Assembly (NCBI RefSeq): GCF_000204055.1
Contig: NW_006768765.1
Coordinates: 1,372,385-1,436,384, forward strand
DNA: 64,000 nucleotides
Origin: Melampsora larici-populina 98AG31
Lineage: Eukaryota > Basidiomycota > Pucciniomycetes > Pucciniales > Melampsoraceae
Direction of reading: 5' to 3'
A model generated the notes under the pieces. It had not been told where the DNA came from, did no database searches, and saw only the letters and a list, made by a program, of their open reading frames with translations. Position 1 is the stretch's first letter; every line of letters starts with the position of its first letter. Both the position numbers and the translations under genes were made by a program. Positions 1 through 9,701 of the stretch are shown here, one piece after another.

Positions 1-1973
1 AACTCCATCAATCGAAACCAAACCAATTCCTACTTCATTACCTTCAATACCGTCTACTTCTACTTCCACTACATCTTCATCATCTTCAACAGACTTGGAA
101 ATCGATCAATCAAATTCAAATGATTTATTAATTCTTTTACTCATCGAACATCTCACTTCAATCTCAATCCAATCTTCTCATTCAATCGATTCACTTCAAG
201 TCGCTTTAAATTATATTCATCAATTCGATCCTCATTCAATCTCACCTCATCTTTTAAATCGATTACGTTCAATCTTATGTCCATCTCTTCATTCATCACC
301 CCTTAATCAATTAAGCTCTTCGGCAATCTTTCATCAACTCTGTAGTTCTCAATTCACTCAGACTACTTCACAACAGCAAACCTTTTCAAAACGTTCTCAA
401 CCCTCTTCGCCTCTCTCTCATCTCTTTCGTCGTCAAAACATTCAAGGTGATGGGACTGGTCCATTTGCTGATGGCTGTTGGTTCACTTTACCTTGTTTTT
501 CACTCAAAATCAAAACCAACTGATCACATCCTACTCTGTTCTAGATCCTGCATGTACGGCTGTTAGCAACGCCGTTCTTTCTTGTTTCCCTGAATCGAAT
601 AGCACACTCGTTCAACACACTTGGTCAAAATTCATTTGGAATAATAATTACCCTACCTTTATCGGTTCTAGGTAAGTTGATCTCTTCTATAACGTATCAC
701 TTGTTTCGCTTCAACTGACTCTCATCTATCTTCCTTCATCTTCTTCTCTCCTAGATTGGTTGATATCTATCTTTTCAATGCTCAATCTGAAACGATCGTC
801 GCCAATTGGACATCAATTGCAAATGATCGAGGAATGATTGGAATCTATGCCAGTGATAATTGGTTTCCGAACCAAACCTCTTGGACCTATGGTCAAAACC
901 GAACATTTCCTTACTTTTTTGTTATCACCGGTGGTGGAATGCCTCTCACAGGCGGCGAACAACATCAATCGACTTTCACAGTTGTTCAAACTGCTCCTGC
1001 TGCTGCTCTAGCATCTTCTCTTTCTATCAGCGCGTTATCGACTATGTCCTCAGGCAATCAAACATTTCGCCCTTCAAATTCTTCTCGTGAACCCGGTTCT
1101 AATGGCACTTCGTCTCTTCAGAACGCATCAAGTGATGAGCCATTTCCAAAATGGGAAATTGCATTGATCGGTGAGTTTTTTGCTTCGAGTTCTTCAGCCG
1201 ACTACACGCTAAACAATCTTTGGTTCCACTCTGCCCGTTTGTCAGTTGTGCTTGGAGTCTTGGCTCTCGTGACTTTCTTGATTGCTACCTACCTCACTGT
1301 CAGCAATGCGAGACGGCGAAGACAGATCCGAAATTGGCAATCGGCGGCGATCGGCGGCAGTGGTGGAAGTATCGGTAGTCGAAGTCCCATGATTCAAAAC
1401 CCAGAAGCTGCAGCCTTGATTGGACAAACTCGTCAGAAACGTCATGAGATTGGTGGAACTGGGCTTGGGGAAACATCAGGTCGAGATATCAATTCACCAT
1501 CAAGCTCAAGACCAGGTTCACCACTTTCAGCTACTGCAACTGGAGGAGCTGCTTCGTTTGCTTATCCCGCCATTGTAGGAGGAGCGGGAGGATTTGGAAC
1601 TGGTTCGCAAACAACCGGTGTGAATGAAAGTTGTACCAACCCAGATGGACCGATCAGTTCAGTTGATGCATCTATCATGGCCGATGCGTTTCGAAAAGCG
1701 TTACGGAAACCTGAATTCGCACCTACTACTCAAGACGATAGCAGTCCCGAGACCACACCGGAAACCGAATCCAAAGCCTTTGTACCTGGACCAGCACGTA
1801 CTAGAATGAGTATGCATGCTCAAGTTGTCAGTATGGATGATTTGGATGGTGGTACGAATGATGAAGAGGTAGATGATGAAGATGCAAAAGAAATCATGGA
1901 TCGAGAATTGGCTAGTGAGGGTAGAAGTATGACTTCGGTGGATGTTAGGAAACGACCGGAAGTTCATTCTTGA
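1..1973 (+). CDS. Single-pass membrane protein, 5' end outside window
   Basis: The reading frame is already open at base 2, so the start lies upstream. Likely exons are 2-494, 545-671 and 755-1973, joined by introns of 50 and 83 nt; phases close to 613 codons. The first junction (donor GTTTTT) is the weaker one. The protein is Ser/Thr/Pro-rich, then has a compact extracellular-looking domain with several Cys and Trp and repeated N-glycosylation sequons (about 545-960). A second Ser/Asn-rich stretch leads to one hydrophobic helix (about 1234-1300) closed by an Arg-rich stop-transfer RRRR. The roughly 220-residue tail is Gly/Ser-rich then acidic. The layout resembles fungal plasma-membrane proteins with a wall-facing ectodomain and a cytosolic tail. 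I recognise the architecture, not a named family, so no function is assigned. Confidence 0.72.
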
Positions 1974-3890
1974 ACAAATTGGGATCCAATCTTTCTTTCT
2001 TTAACTTTTTATACTTATTATTGAAGGAAACTTGTCAGAAGATAAAGAAATCGGACATGTGGAAGTGCTAAGAAGATGAAGTTCATCCATTGATATATCC
2101 AGCATTTCCCAAAAAAACGTTCTCCTTAACCCAAAACCAAAAAAATCATCAAAACTGCCGATCTTATCATGATTCCCGATTTCTAATTGATCTTCATCTC
2201 CATCTCCATCTCCATTCCCTTGGTTTGGTTTGTTTGGTCTCTTCTTCCAAACCCAAGGAAGTGATTCATATACCCAAGTCGTCGTCATCTCGTATTATGT
2301 TTATTTTTTCTTTTTACCTTTTCGTCAGTTTATGTGTGTGTGTGTGTGTGTGTGTTGTCTTTTAATTTTCATTTCCCTTTTCATCTCTATCTCTCTTTCT
2401 CCTTTTGTTGTTTCGTTGTCTTCTTTTTTCATTCAGATTTTTTTTTGATATGTCTGTGATCAAGTGATGAATGGTTTTGAGAAGATTTTCTTTTTTCTTT
2501 TTTTTTTGGCTTAGCTCTTCCTGATCTTTTACAAAATATTTCATGTGTTTACTTTTAAGAACATAATAACATCTGTCTTTTTTTTTTCTTTTTTTCAATT
2601 CTTTTTTTTTCCTTTTTTCATTTTCTTGTTTTTAGATTTTTTTTTTATTACTTTTTTTTGATTAGATTCTTTCTATAGTTTTATTAACCTAAAAGAATTA
2701 GAATTAGATGAGTTTTTTAAACTGGTTTACGGGTTTAGTAGTAGTAGTCAGTAGACATAGTAGCTTTAGTAGTAGTAGTAGCTTTAGTAGCCTCAGTAGC
2801 TTTAGTAGTGATAATTTTTTGAGTTAAAGAAAGGAAGGATTCTTTGTGTGTGTGTGTGTGGTTTTTTTCTTATGTTGATATATAGAGATAGTATACCTAT
2901 TTTGTTTTTGATTTTTTTTTTTTTTTTTTTTTTTGAATTATTTATTCAGTTTTGAATCAATTGATTTTTCTTTTCTTTTATTTATGATTTATGAGAATGA
3001 GAGAAAAGATGTGTATGAAGAAGAATTTGGAAAGAAAAAATTGGTTTTGTTTTTGTTTTTTGGGGGGATGAGGGATGAGGGATGATGAATGAATGAAAAT
3101 GAACATGAACATGAACATGAACATGAACATGAACATGAACATGAGTTTTGGAATGAATTAATTGAAGAAAGAAAGATGATTTGGTTAACTTTGGATTGAT
3201 TGTTGATTTGTTGAGATTCTTGAAGGATAGTACATAGTTGAAGTAGACATTGTAATGTTTTTTTTTTGTTTCTTATTGATATTATCATTTCTTTATATGG
3301 TATATGAAAGGTATATGAGATTGAAAGCTTTGTGATCATCAATTTAATTATACTTGAATGATTTTTGATTTTGTATAGTTGGTTTTCTTTGGGAATATTT
3401 AGATTCTTTTATGTATTTATTTACTTTTTTCATTTCAAGTATGGTTTAAAAGAGTTTAAAAACTTTAGGAATTGGACATCTTGTTCTTATGTGTAGTGAG
3501 AAAAAGCTGTTGAAGTTTGTTGAAGTTGATATGTATGATCAAGGTCTGTAAAGTAAAAGACGAATACCTATAGATTTTTTCACTTTTGGGTTATACAAAA
3601 AATTGTAATATCATCAATCAATCAAACTTTAAGGTTTGAAGGTTTCAATATAGATATTGAGACTGATATATATATATCCATCAAAGACTGTCTATGTATT
3701 CTTGAAACAAACAGGAAAAACTTTCTATTTGGAAAAGGAAGATGGTAATGGAAAATTGTTTTTCAATAAGATATATAAATTGATCTTTTAGTTTTCTTGT
3801 ATAAATCTTGATGATCCTTTTAAATTCTTGAAAAATTAATCCTGAGGAGGAGGAAAGGTTTTATGAGACACTTTGTTTTGATTTCCCAGG
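1974..3890. other. T-rich intergenic stretch with simple repeats
   Basis: No gene is seen. The strand is strongly T-rich with long T runs (for example about 2918-2933). It carries a GT microsatellite (about 2333-2355), an imperfect TAG-triplet run (about 2738-2812), another GT run (about 2845-2860) and a clean hexamer array GAACAT x7 at 3101-3142. The short open frames here simply follow these repeats. Confidence 0.7.
3101..3142. repeat. Hexanucleotide microsatellite (GAACAT)7
   Basis: Seven exact tandem GAACAT units are visible, following a short GATGAATGAATG run. It lies in non-coding DNA and would be a candidate length-polymorphic marker. Confidence 0.9.
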
Positions 3891-3901
3891 GATTACAGTC
3901 A

Positions 3902-3958
3902 AACCCGCGCTAATGCATAATTTGGGGAGACAAATTAAGCTATGCATTATCGCGGGTT
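3902..3958. repeat. 57-bp near-perfect palindrome (minimal foldback)
   Basis: Left arm 3902-3919 (AACCCGCGCTAATGCATA) and right arm 3941-3958 pair over 18 positions with one mismatch. The 21-nt spacer has a further inner stem (AATTTG/CAAATT). The arms are CG-rich inside otherwise CpG-poor DNA. It looks like two terminal inverted repeats left almost fused, with no room for cargo. Confidence 0.8.
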
Positions 3959-3959
3959 A

Positions 3960-5384
3960 TGCAAATACACAATGGTCCCAATGTGTGACTGATTTAAGCT
4001 ACATGTAGCAGAGCACCTATGTTCCAAGTTACATACCACTGGAACATTGGCATTAGAAATTCACACTGCATGTGCCAGAACAAACATATGTTACTCTCTA
4101 TGCTATGCTCAAGGCCAATTTGAATACCTTACATTCTGGTTTAATCCAACAAGCCTTTTTGTGCAAAAGCTCTAGAGTGGTGCTGCAATGGCATCCTTGA
4201 CCAAACCTGGACCCAGCCACACTGATCAGCTCAGCCTGAAACTTCCTCCCTGTACATTTCACAGCTATTGTTTCTTGTCCTCTATGGACCCCCAGTACTA
4301 CAGTGCTGGCTGCATTTTCCTCAGTCCACAAGCCCAGAGTCAAGTGCCAGCTGTTGTGCACTTTGTTCATTGCATTAGTGCCAAGTGCAACCAAGACCAG
4401 CATGAAACACCCCTTATCCAGACATTCATGCAGTGGCCTGTACAGTTGCGGCTCTACTTGGACCAGGGCTAGCCAGTACATACCACAACTCCTTGCTAAT
4501 GACCCACAGTGATACTGTTTACACTGTTCCAGTACATGCTCTGCCTTCACTTCACCCCAACCCATTTCTCAGACACATTCCTTCTTTCAGGGCTTCCATT
4601 GCACCCCATTGCATTGGAAGAGAGCCCTCTAATTTGTTTGAACCTATGTGAGCTCGTCATGTGTCCTGTATGCTTGCCCACCCTGCCAACATAAGCCATG
4701 GGACTATACTAATATGTAAAGCCTATGCTAGAGACTATTTGATAGGTCCCCATCCTGGCTTCATTGCCTCCACATCTTGCAATGATCCTTTGCCCTTGTA
4801 CCTGACCAGTTCATCAAAAACTCAGTAATGAACAATGCCCGAGGGCACCTACTTGGTCTTCATGCACAGTAGAACCATCTATATCAGCCTGATACTCCCC
4901 AATGCACAGTACAGTTATACCCACATTACCCACCTACTTTAAGAGGCTGAAACAATCATGTTATAGTCATATGTCTTGCACATGACTACAGGCAACTCTT
5001 GTACCTCAACTCAATTTTCAAAAGCTATGGTAAGTGACCTATGCCTGTCATGTAACAATACCAAATTGGTGCATGGCATTGTGAAGTAAGTTTCCATTGG
5101 CTATGCAAGGTGGTAGAAGCTGAGCCCATCAATCTAAATCACTTGTCCCCTCTCCCACTTCTGCCTGTTTCATCAGCTACCTCCCAGAGGTCCCCGCCAA
5201 CATAAATCAAAAACCTTCAAATGACTTACATGGGTGATGCTTGCTTGCCAATGACTTGGAGAAGCATATTCCACCTGAATGCTCAGCTCTGTCATTACAA
5301 CCCAGCCCATTTAATTATTAATTAATTGTTTGAGTGGCATGTTGGAACTGGGCATCATTCAATTCAATTAAGGTTTTTTTATCA
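3960..5384. other. CpG-poor, probably transposon-derived DNA without clear genes
   Basis: This 1.4-kb stretch is rich in TG/CA and poor in CG, like old repeats. A 155-codon open frame on the minus strand (4098-4565) has no recognisable domain and no codon-like composition, so I do not call it a gene. The string GCCAACATAA occurs near 4685 and 5190 and resembles the terminus of the mini-element at 40018-40223, a possible but weak link. Confidence 0.45.
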
Positions 5385-6270
5385 AAATCCATTTTGTTCA
5401 TCATTCTCATGAAGTATATATACATCATCAATCAATTTGTCAAACAACCTTTGAACCATAACAAATCAAAAAAAATGATCAATGGTGAAAAAACAACAAA
5501 TATGCACAGTAAACATTATACATTATCCCCATGTGGGAATGGGAAAATTATTATTATTGTAGTTTGTCATAAAAACATCTATCACTGCACACCTGAGCCA
5601 TAACACACCCACTACATATGCGCAACAAGCTGGCTAGATTGTTAGCTATCATGTACATACAGGTCTGCTCAGTTCCCTACCCATAGGAATAAGTAAATCA
5701 CATGTGATACATCATGTAACTTTTTCCAGTTTGACAAAATTGTCTCAAACTTGACTACACATACCTCCATAGCTACTCAGGCAATACTTGGAAAGCCATT
5801 CAACTGTGACAGAAAGGGTGTTACATGAAGTTTAGTTAATGGAATTACACCAAAACTATGGGTCAGTTTATGTAGTCAATTTTTGGAATGCTTTTGTCAT
5901 GCTGAAAGACATTACAGAAGGTATTACATATGATATACTCATTTCAATGCACCATAGCTTAGCGTCTCTGTATGTACATGATCACTTCCAATTTTACCAT
6001 CCTGCTGCACATATGTAGTGTGGGTGCTATGGCCCAGGTGTGCAGTGATATGTTTTTTCATGAAAAACTACAATTTTAATTGCATCTTACCAATCTCACT
6101 TGGGGATAGTGCATAATGTTTACAGTGATGTAATCAAGCTAAAATGAAGTTTCAGTTATGAAATTTTGAGATTTCAATCATCAAAAAATAAATCATAATA
6201 ATTGGTCAAAACATTCATTAGGATTTAAATTTTCATGAGGGTTGAACAAATTTTTCAAAGATTCCATGGA
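5385..6270. mobile_element. Diverged long-arm inverted repeat (foldback/MITE-like)
   Basis: The stretch around 5500-5635 matches the reverse complement of about 6000-6135 almost throughout, for example CACTGCACACCT near 5585 against AGGTGTGCAGTG near 6036. Weaker similarity extends both arms to about 250 bp (CTCATGAA blocks near 5410 and 6237). About 370 bp lies between the strong arms and holds no reading frame. Ends and target duplication are not resolvable, consistent with an old non-autonomous element. Confidence 0.6.
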
Positions 6271-6587
6271 ATTCAAATCCATGAAATCTTGAGAATAAAG
6301 TAAATTGATTTCATTAAATTGGATGCATGTTCAACAGAAATTTGCATTTTGTTTTGATATCCATTCATAAATCCATGGTTCAATTAAATATGGGTTTTGA
6401 ACTTGGTCACAACAAGACTTGTTTCTTGTACAAAGATGTGCAATGTTTTCTAAAAAAAAAAAACCCAATACATTGAATGAGTGAACTGTTCAATGAATAT
6501 GATTGATGTTACTGAATTCATGACTTCATGCAGTCTATGCATAAATACAATTTCATTTTTGTTATCCATCTCAGGGTAGGTAGTTAT
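6271..6587. other. AT-rich intergenic, nothing recognised
   Basis: AT-rich sequence with no open frame of note, no clear repeat ends and no RNA-gene signature. Confidence 0.5.
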
Positions 6588-7140
6588 GTACCCCCATGGG
6601 GGGTTATTTGGCAGTCAAAGTCTTACTGTACCTTGACAGTAAGACTATTGCCTTTGGTACTGAGTGTTGAAGTTACCAGAAAGAGATCCTCTAGGGATCT
6701 CCTGTAACCACATTAGTAAGGTTACTTAAATCCATGCTGGGGTGGTGTGGGGGTAGGTCCCGGAGGGACAGATAAGACCCGTCCCTCCGGGCTGAGAACA
6801 AGGAACCCATTGAGGGCTTCTTTTCATGGGAGGTGGGTGGGTAACAAAAAATTTTGTCTCTTGATCTAAAAGGGGATGAGATGAGAGATAAAAGTAGAGA
6901 GCTTGGTCAAAGTGCTAAAAGGCACTGTGAGAGAAGAAGAGGAAATTTTCCATGTGCCAGGAAAAATTTTGATCTCTTCTGAATTGAGAATTTTCATCTC
7001 ACAAGTTGTGAGGAATCCATGAACAGGGTCATGTAAGCCCTGGGTCTTTTAGTGGTTCTCCTACCTCCCACAATGGAACTTAGATGTACCATTGCGGGCT
7101 TAGGGTAATCTACCAATACATTTTCACTCCAACAAAAATT
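6588..7140. repeat. Hairpin-rich repeat-like segment
   Basis: Between 6591 and 6791 several strong stems follow one another: CCCCCATGGGGG (6591-6602); AGTCTTACTGT/ACAGTAAGACT (6619-6646); a compound stem GTTA.CAG.GAGATCC/GGATCTC.CTG.TAAC (6672-6708); GTAACC/GGTTAC (6704-6725), which shares bases with the previous stem; and CCCGGAGGGAC/GTCCCTCCGGG (6759-6791). A weaker CAATGG/CCATTG stem lies near 7070. No coding frame is present. A transposon end or internal structured region is the most likely explanation; the family is not recognised. Confidence 0.55.
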
Positions 7141-7618
7141 TTGGTATCTCAATTTGATTTAGCTGCTCAAAGATTATGATGTGTGGCTTCAAACTTATCA
7201 GGCTATAAAGAAAGAATAGTGGTTGGTAAACTAGTTTATTAACTGATGGGAATGTGGGATAAGTTGGACTGTATGTTACAGGTTATTTATTTGACGGGTC
7301 GGACTTTTCAGGGTATTCATCTGGTGATCATAACTATGATGTCATAGTTTGTTTACCACTTCATCCAACTTATCGATTCATTTCCATCTTTGTTATATCG
7401 TCGTTTCTCTATTCTATTTCGTTATCATTGGCTTTTTTGATCCCACCCACCCTTTTTATTTCCCGCTGAGTTATTTTATTTTTACGTTTGCTTTATTTTA
7501 TTCTTTGTTTTGCTTTGGTGTTAAGGTTGTGGTGTGAACAGTTTGGTTGTTTATTATATTATTTTTAGCTAACTCCTTTTATAACAGTTATTGTTTTATG
7601 ATTTATCTCTTTATATTA

Positions 7619-8032
7619 AGGGGTTTCAAGTTTAAATCTTTTATATGATTTTTTAAAAATTCGGTCAAGTTTTATACAACAGCCTAAAAGTTTAAACTTG
7701 ACCGTTTGTAAAAAGCAAGCACCTTGGATGATTATGGTCATAAGAAGAATCGAAGCGGTGACCCAATCGCTCCAAGCTTTGGCGACATTCCCTTCAAAGA
7801 CAATGACAAGATGGCCTTCTTGACCAATCTCATGTTTGATGAAGTGGGCGATACCATCATTGAAAAGGTCAAAAGGTTGACCGGATACTTTTTATAAGCG
7901 TAAATTTACGCTAATTTTAAAACGGGCAACGTAAAAAGGTTGTCCGTTCTAAGATTATTTTACGTAAAATTTATAACATCGTCCAAGTTTTTAAAACGTA
8001 AAGATACGCAAAAACTCAAACTTGAAACCCCT
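7619..8032. mobile_element. TA-flanked MITE with perfect 15-bp TIRs
   Basis: The ends are AGGGGTTTCAAGTTT and its reverse complement, flanked by TA on both sides (7617-7618, 8033-8034), as in Tc1/mariner-type elements. Inside are several perfect palindromes: CGGTCAAGTTT/AAACTTGACCG (about 7663-7703), AGCGTAAATTTACGCT (about 7897-7912) and ATTTTACGTAAAAT (about 7957-7970). A 57-codon open stretch (7724-7897) lies between them. No transposase is encoded. Confidence 0.8.
7724..7897 (+). pseudogene. Captured coding-like fragment inside MITE
   Basis: This 57-codon frame ending in TAA has protein-like composition (charged, mixed hydrophobic, with stretches such as FGDIPFKDNDKMAF), unlike the palindromic DNA around it. 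It has no ATG near its beginning. I do not recognise the source protein. It could be a gene piece picked up by the element or a relic of the parental element's own gene. Confidence 0.4.
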
Positions 8033-8145
8033 TATTTTACTTTTAATCTTTCTTTCTTTCTTTTTCTTTGGTATGGTTAGTTACAGATATAGTATTATTT
8101 AGTGTGTTAGGTTATATTCCGCTACCACCCCGTAGGGTCATATTT

Positions 8146-9420
8146 TTAGTTTCAAGTAATTTTATAACCCTAGGCATCTAGCCTGGGGATTTGCCCAAAC
8201 CACGTGCCTTCTGGTATTTTCATACCAAGCTTTAGTAAGTTTAATAAGTACACATTTCCCAAAATTCAATAAAGTTGAGAGACAAAATCATTGCAGTGGA
8301 ACAAAACCAAATTGAAACTTATGTCACATGTAGCAGAAGTATCAAATATTGTTTCAAACTCTTCTTCCCCTCTTCTAGGCAAGAAACCCAATGACTATGC
8401 AGGTATAGGACAATCATGTAATAAATGCTCATCAGTCAAAGCCACTCATTTTCTTGTTCAATTGCTTCTTAAAGCTCTACTCATAGGAGCAGAATCCCAG
8501 TGAGGATTCACAGGTGAATTGACTGCAGTGAGTGAGCATTTATCTAGTCAATAATCCAATGAGTTTTGATTGTCAGTCAATTGAGTTCTGGATGATTATA
8601 TGGAATGACTGGATTGTAAGCGGCTTTTCATCAGTTAAATCATAACTCAATATAGGATATTGTTCATCTGTTTGGGTTGATAATTGGTATGTTGAAGTTT
8701 GATTTGAAAGTGTTATATTATCAGAATGATGTTGATGACTTGTGACTCTTTGATCTTCTTATCTATCAACTTCTTCTAGTATCAGATGATGTAAATAGGA
8801 TGAAGTTTATTGGCAAAAATTGATGATTTTCCATAAGATTTGAAACTTGATTTCAATCATGATATGGATTGAATTTTGAATTGGATTAACATGTTGTGGT
8901 GGATCAATTTAATAACCTGATGGAAGTTGATGTTGGTCATCTTGATCAATATCAATATCAACATCCATTGATGTCAATCAGGATCCAAAAATGTCAAAGT
9001 GTGCAAGTATGTTTCCAAGAAAAGGATGATGTGAAACAAGTCAGTGGCAAAGTATAAAGTGGAGTGAATTTGATGATGTATTTCTTGTTCTATCTCCTTT
9101 GAACTTGGTGTTAGACTTGTGAGTTGTAAACAAAGATCACATTTTTTGTATTTCTCCTGTTGATTGCACCTGGTTGCAGATTTAAAGAAAACCATTGGTT
9201 GATGGGCAAATTGGAACAATGATGTGCGGCAGAACTGTGTGTTTCTGAGTGGAATGCCGAGTTATTATGATGGAGGCACACTGACGTGGTGCAGTCTGTG
9301 TGTTGCTTGACACTGAAACCAAGGCGGTGAGGCGTGCGGTTGCTGAATGGGACGGGCAGGGAACTCAAAATTTTAAAAGGTTGTCTCACTGCGCTGGAGG
9401 AAACCGGCGCGGAAGAGTTA
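8146..9420. other. AT-rich intergenic, no gene recognised
   Basis: Several short open frames exist on both strands, but none has a domain, signal peptide or exon-like boundaries. Short repeats of TGATGTTGATG type occur near 8720-8960. Confidence 0.45.
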
Positions 9421-9423
9421 AGC

Positions 9424-9660
9424 TTAGCGCGGAAGCATGAATTGGAGACGGTTGTCTTGCATTGTGATCTTATGATATAGATCATCAAGTTTTTTTGCAA
9501 TATCACCTCAAAGTTTTGGGTCTTGTTGGATGTCCAACCCAGCCACCCTCTGGACGTACTGGGTACCATCCACATAGACAAGCTCAAAAGAAAAGACGGG
9601 GAAATCAAAACCATAGGAAAAGTTGAATACAGAAAGATTCACCAAGGTTGTGTATCTTTC
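9424..9660 (-). pseudogene. Unrecognised protein fragment with one in-frame TGA
   Basis: On the minus strand, from about 9660 to a TAA at 9424, one frame reads as good protein (YVDGTQYVQRVAGLDIQQDP, then after a stop GDIAKKLDDLYHKITMQDNR). It is broken only by a TGA at 9508-9510, which a single C-to-T change from CGA would create. It ends about 40 bp short of the FAD-oxidase stop codon. I cannot name the family. It may be a remnant of a host gene or of a transposon-borne gene. Confidence 0.35.
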
Positions 9661-9701
9661 AAATCTTCTTTGTGGGAAAATTACTAGCCATTGTCTCCAT
9701 T

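Larger units (their letters stand above)
7240..8145 (+). repeat. Dispersed repeat, copy A (interrupted by a MITE)
   Basis: The flanks of the MITE at 7619-8032 resemble, in inverted orientation, the sequence at about 42175-42560. Shared blocks are a TTTTTGATCCCACCC-like segment followed by a T/A-rich stretch, and an end motif CACCCCGTAGGGT (about 8127-8139, reverse complement near 42172-42184). The two copies diverge by indels and substitutions. Ends are not defined and no protein is encoded. Confidence 0.5.

Noticed and set aside
4098..4565. 155-codon minus-strand open frame with ATG
   Set aside because: No domain, signal peptide or splice context; composition matches the CpG-poor repeat around it. 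A decayed transposon frame cannot be excluded.
9111..9614. 167-codon minus-strand open frame
   Set aside because: The better protein-like sequence is in another minus-strand frame (9424-9660, one TGA). This frame is its shadow plus non-coding DNA.
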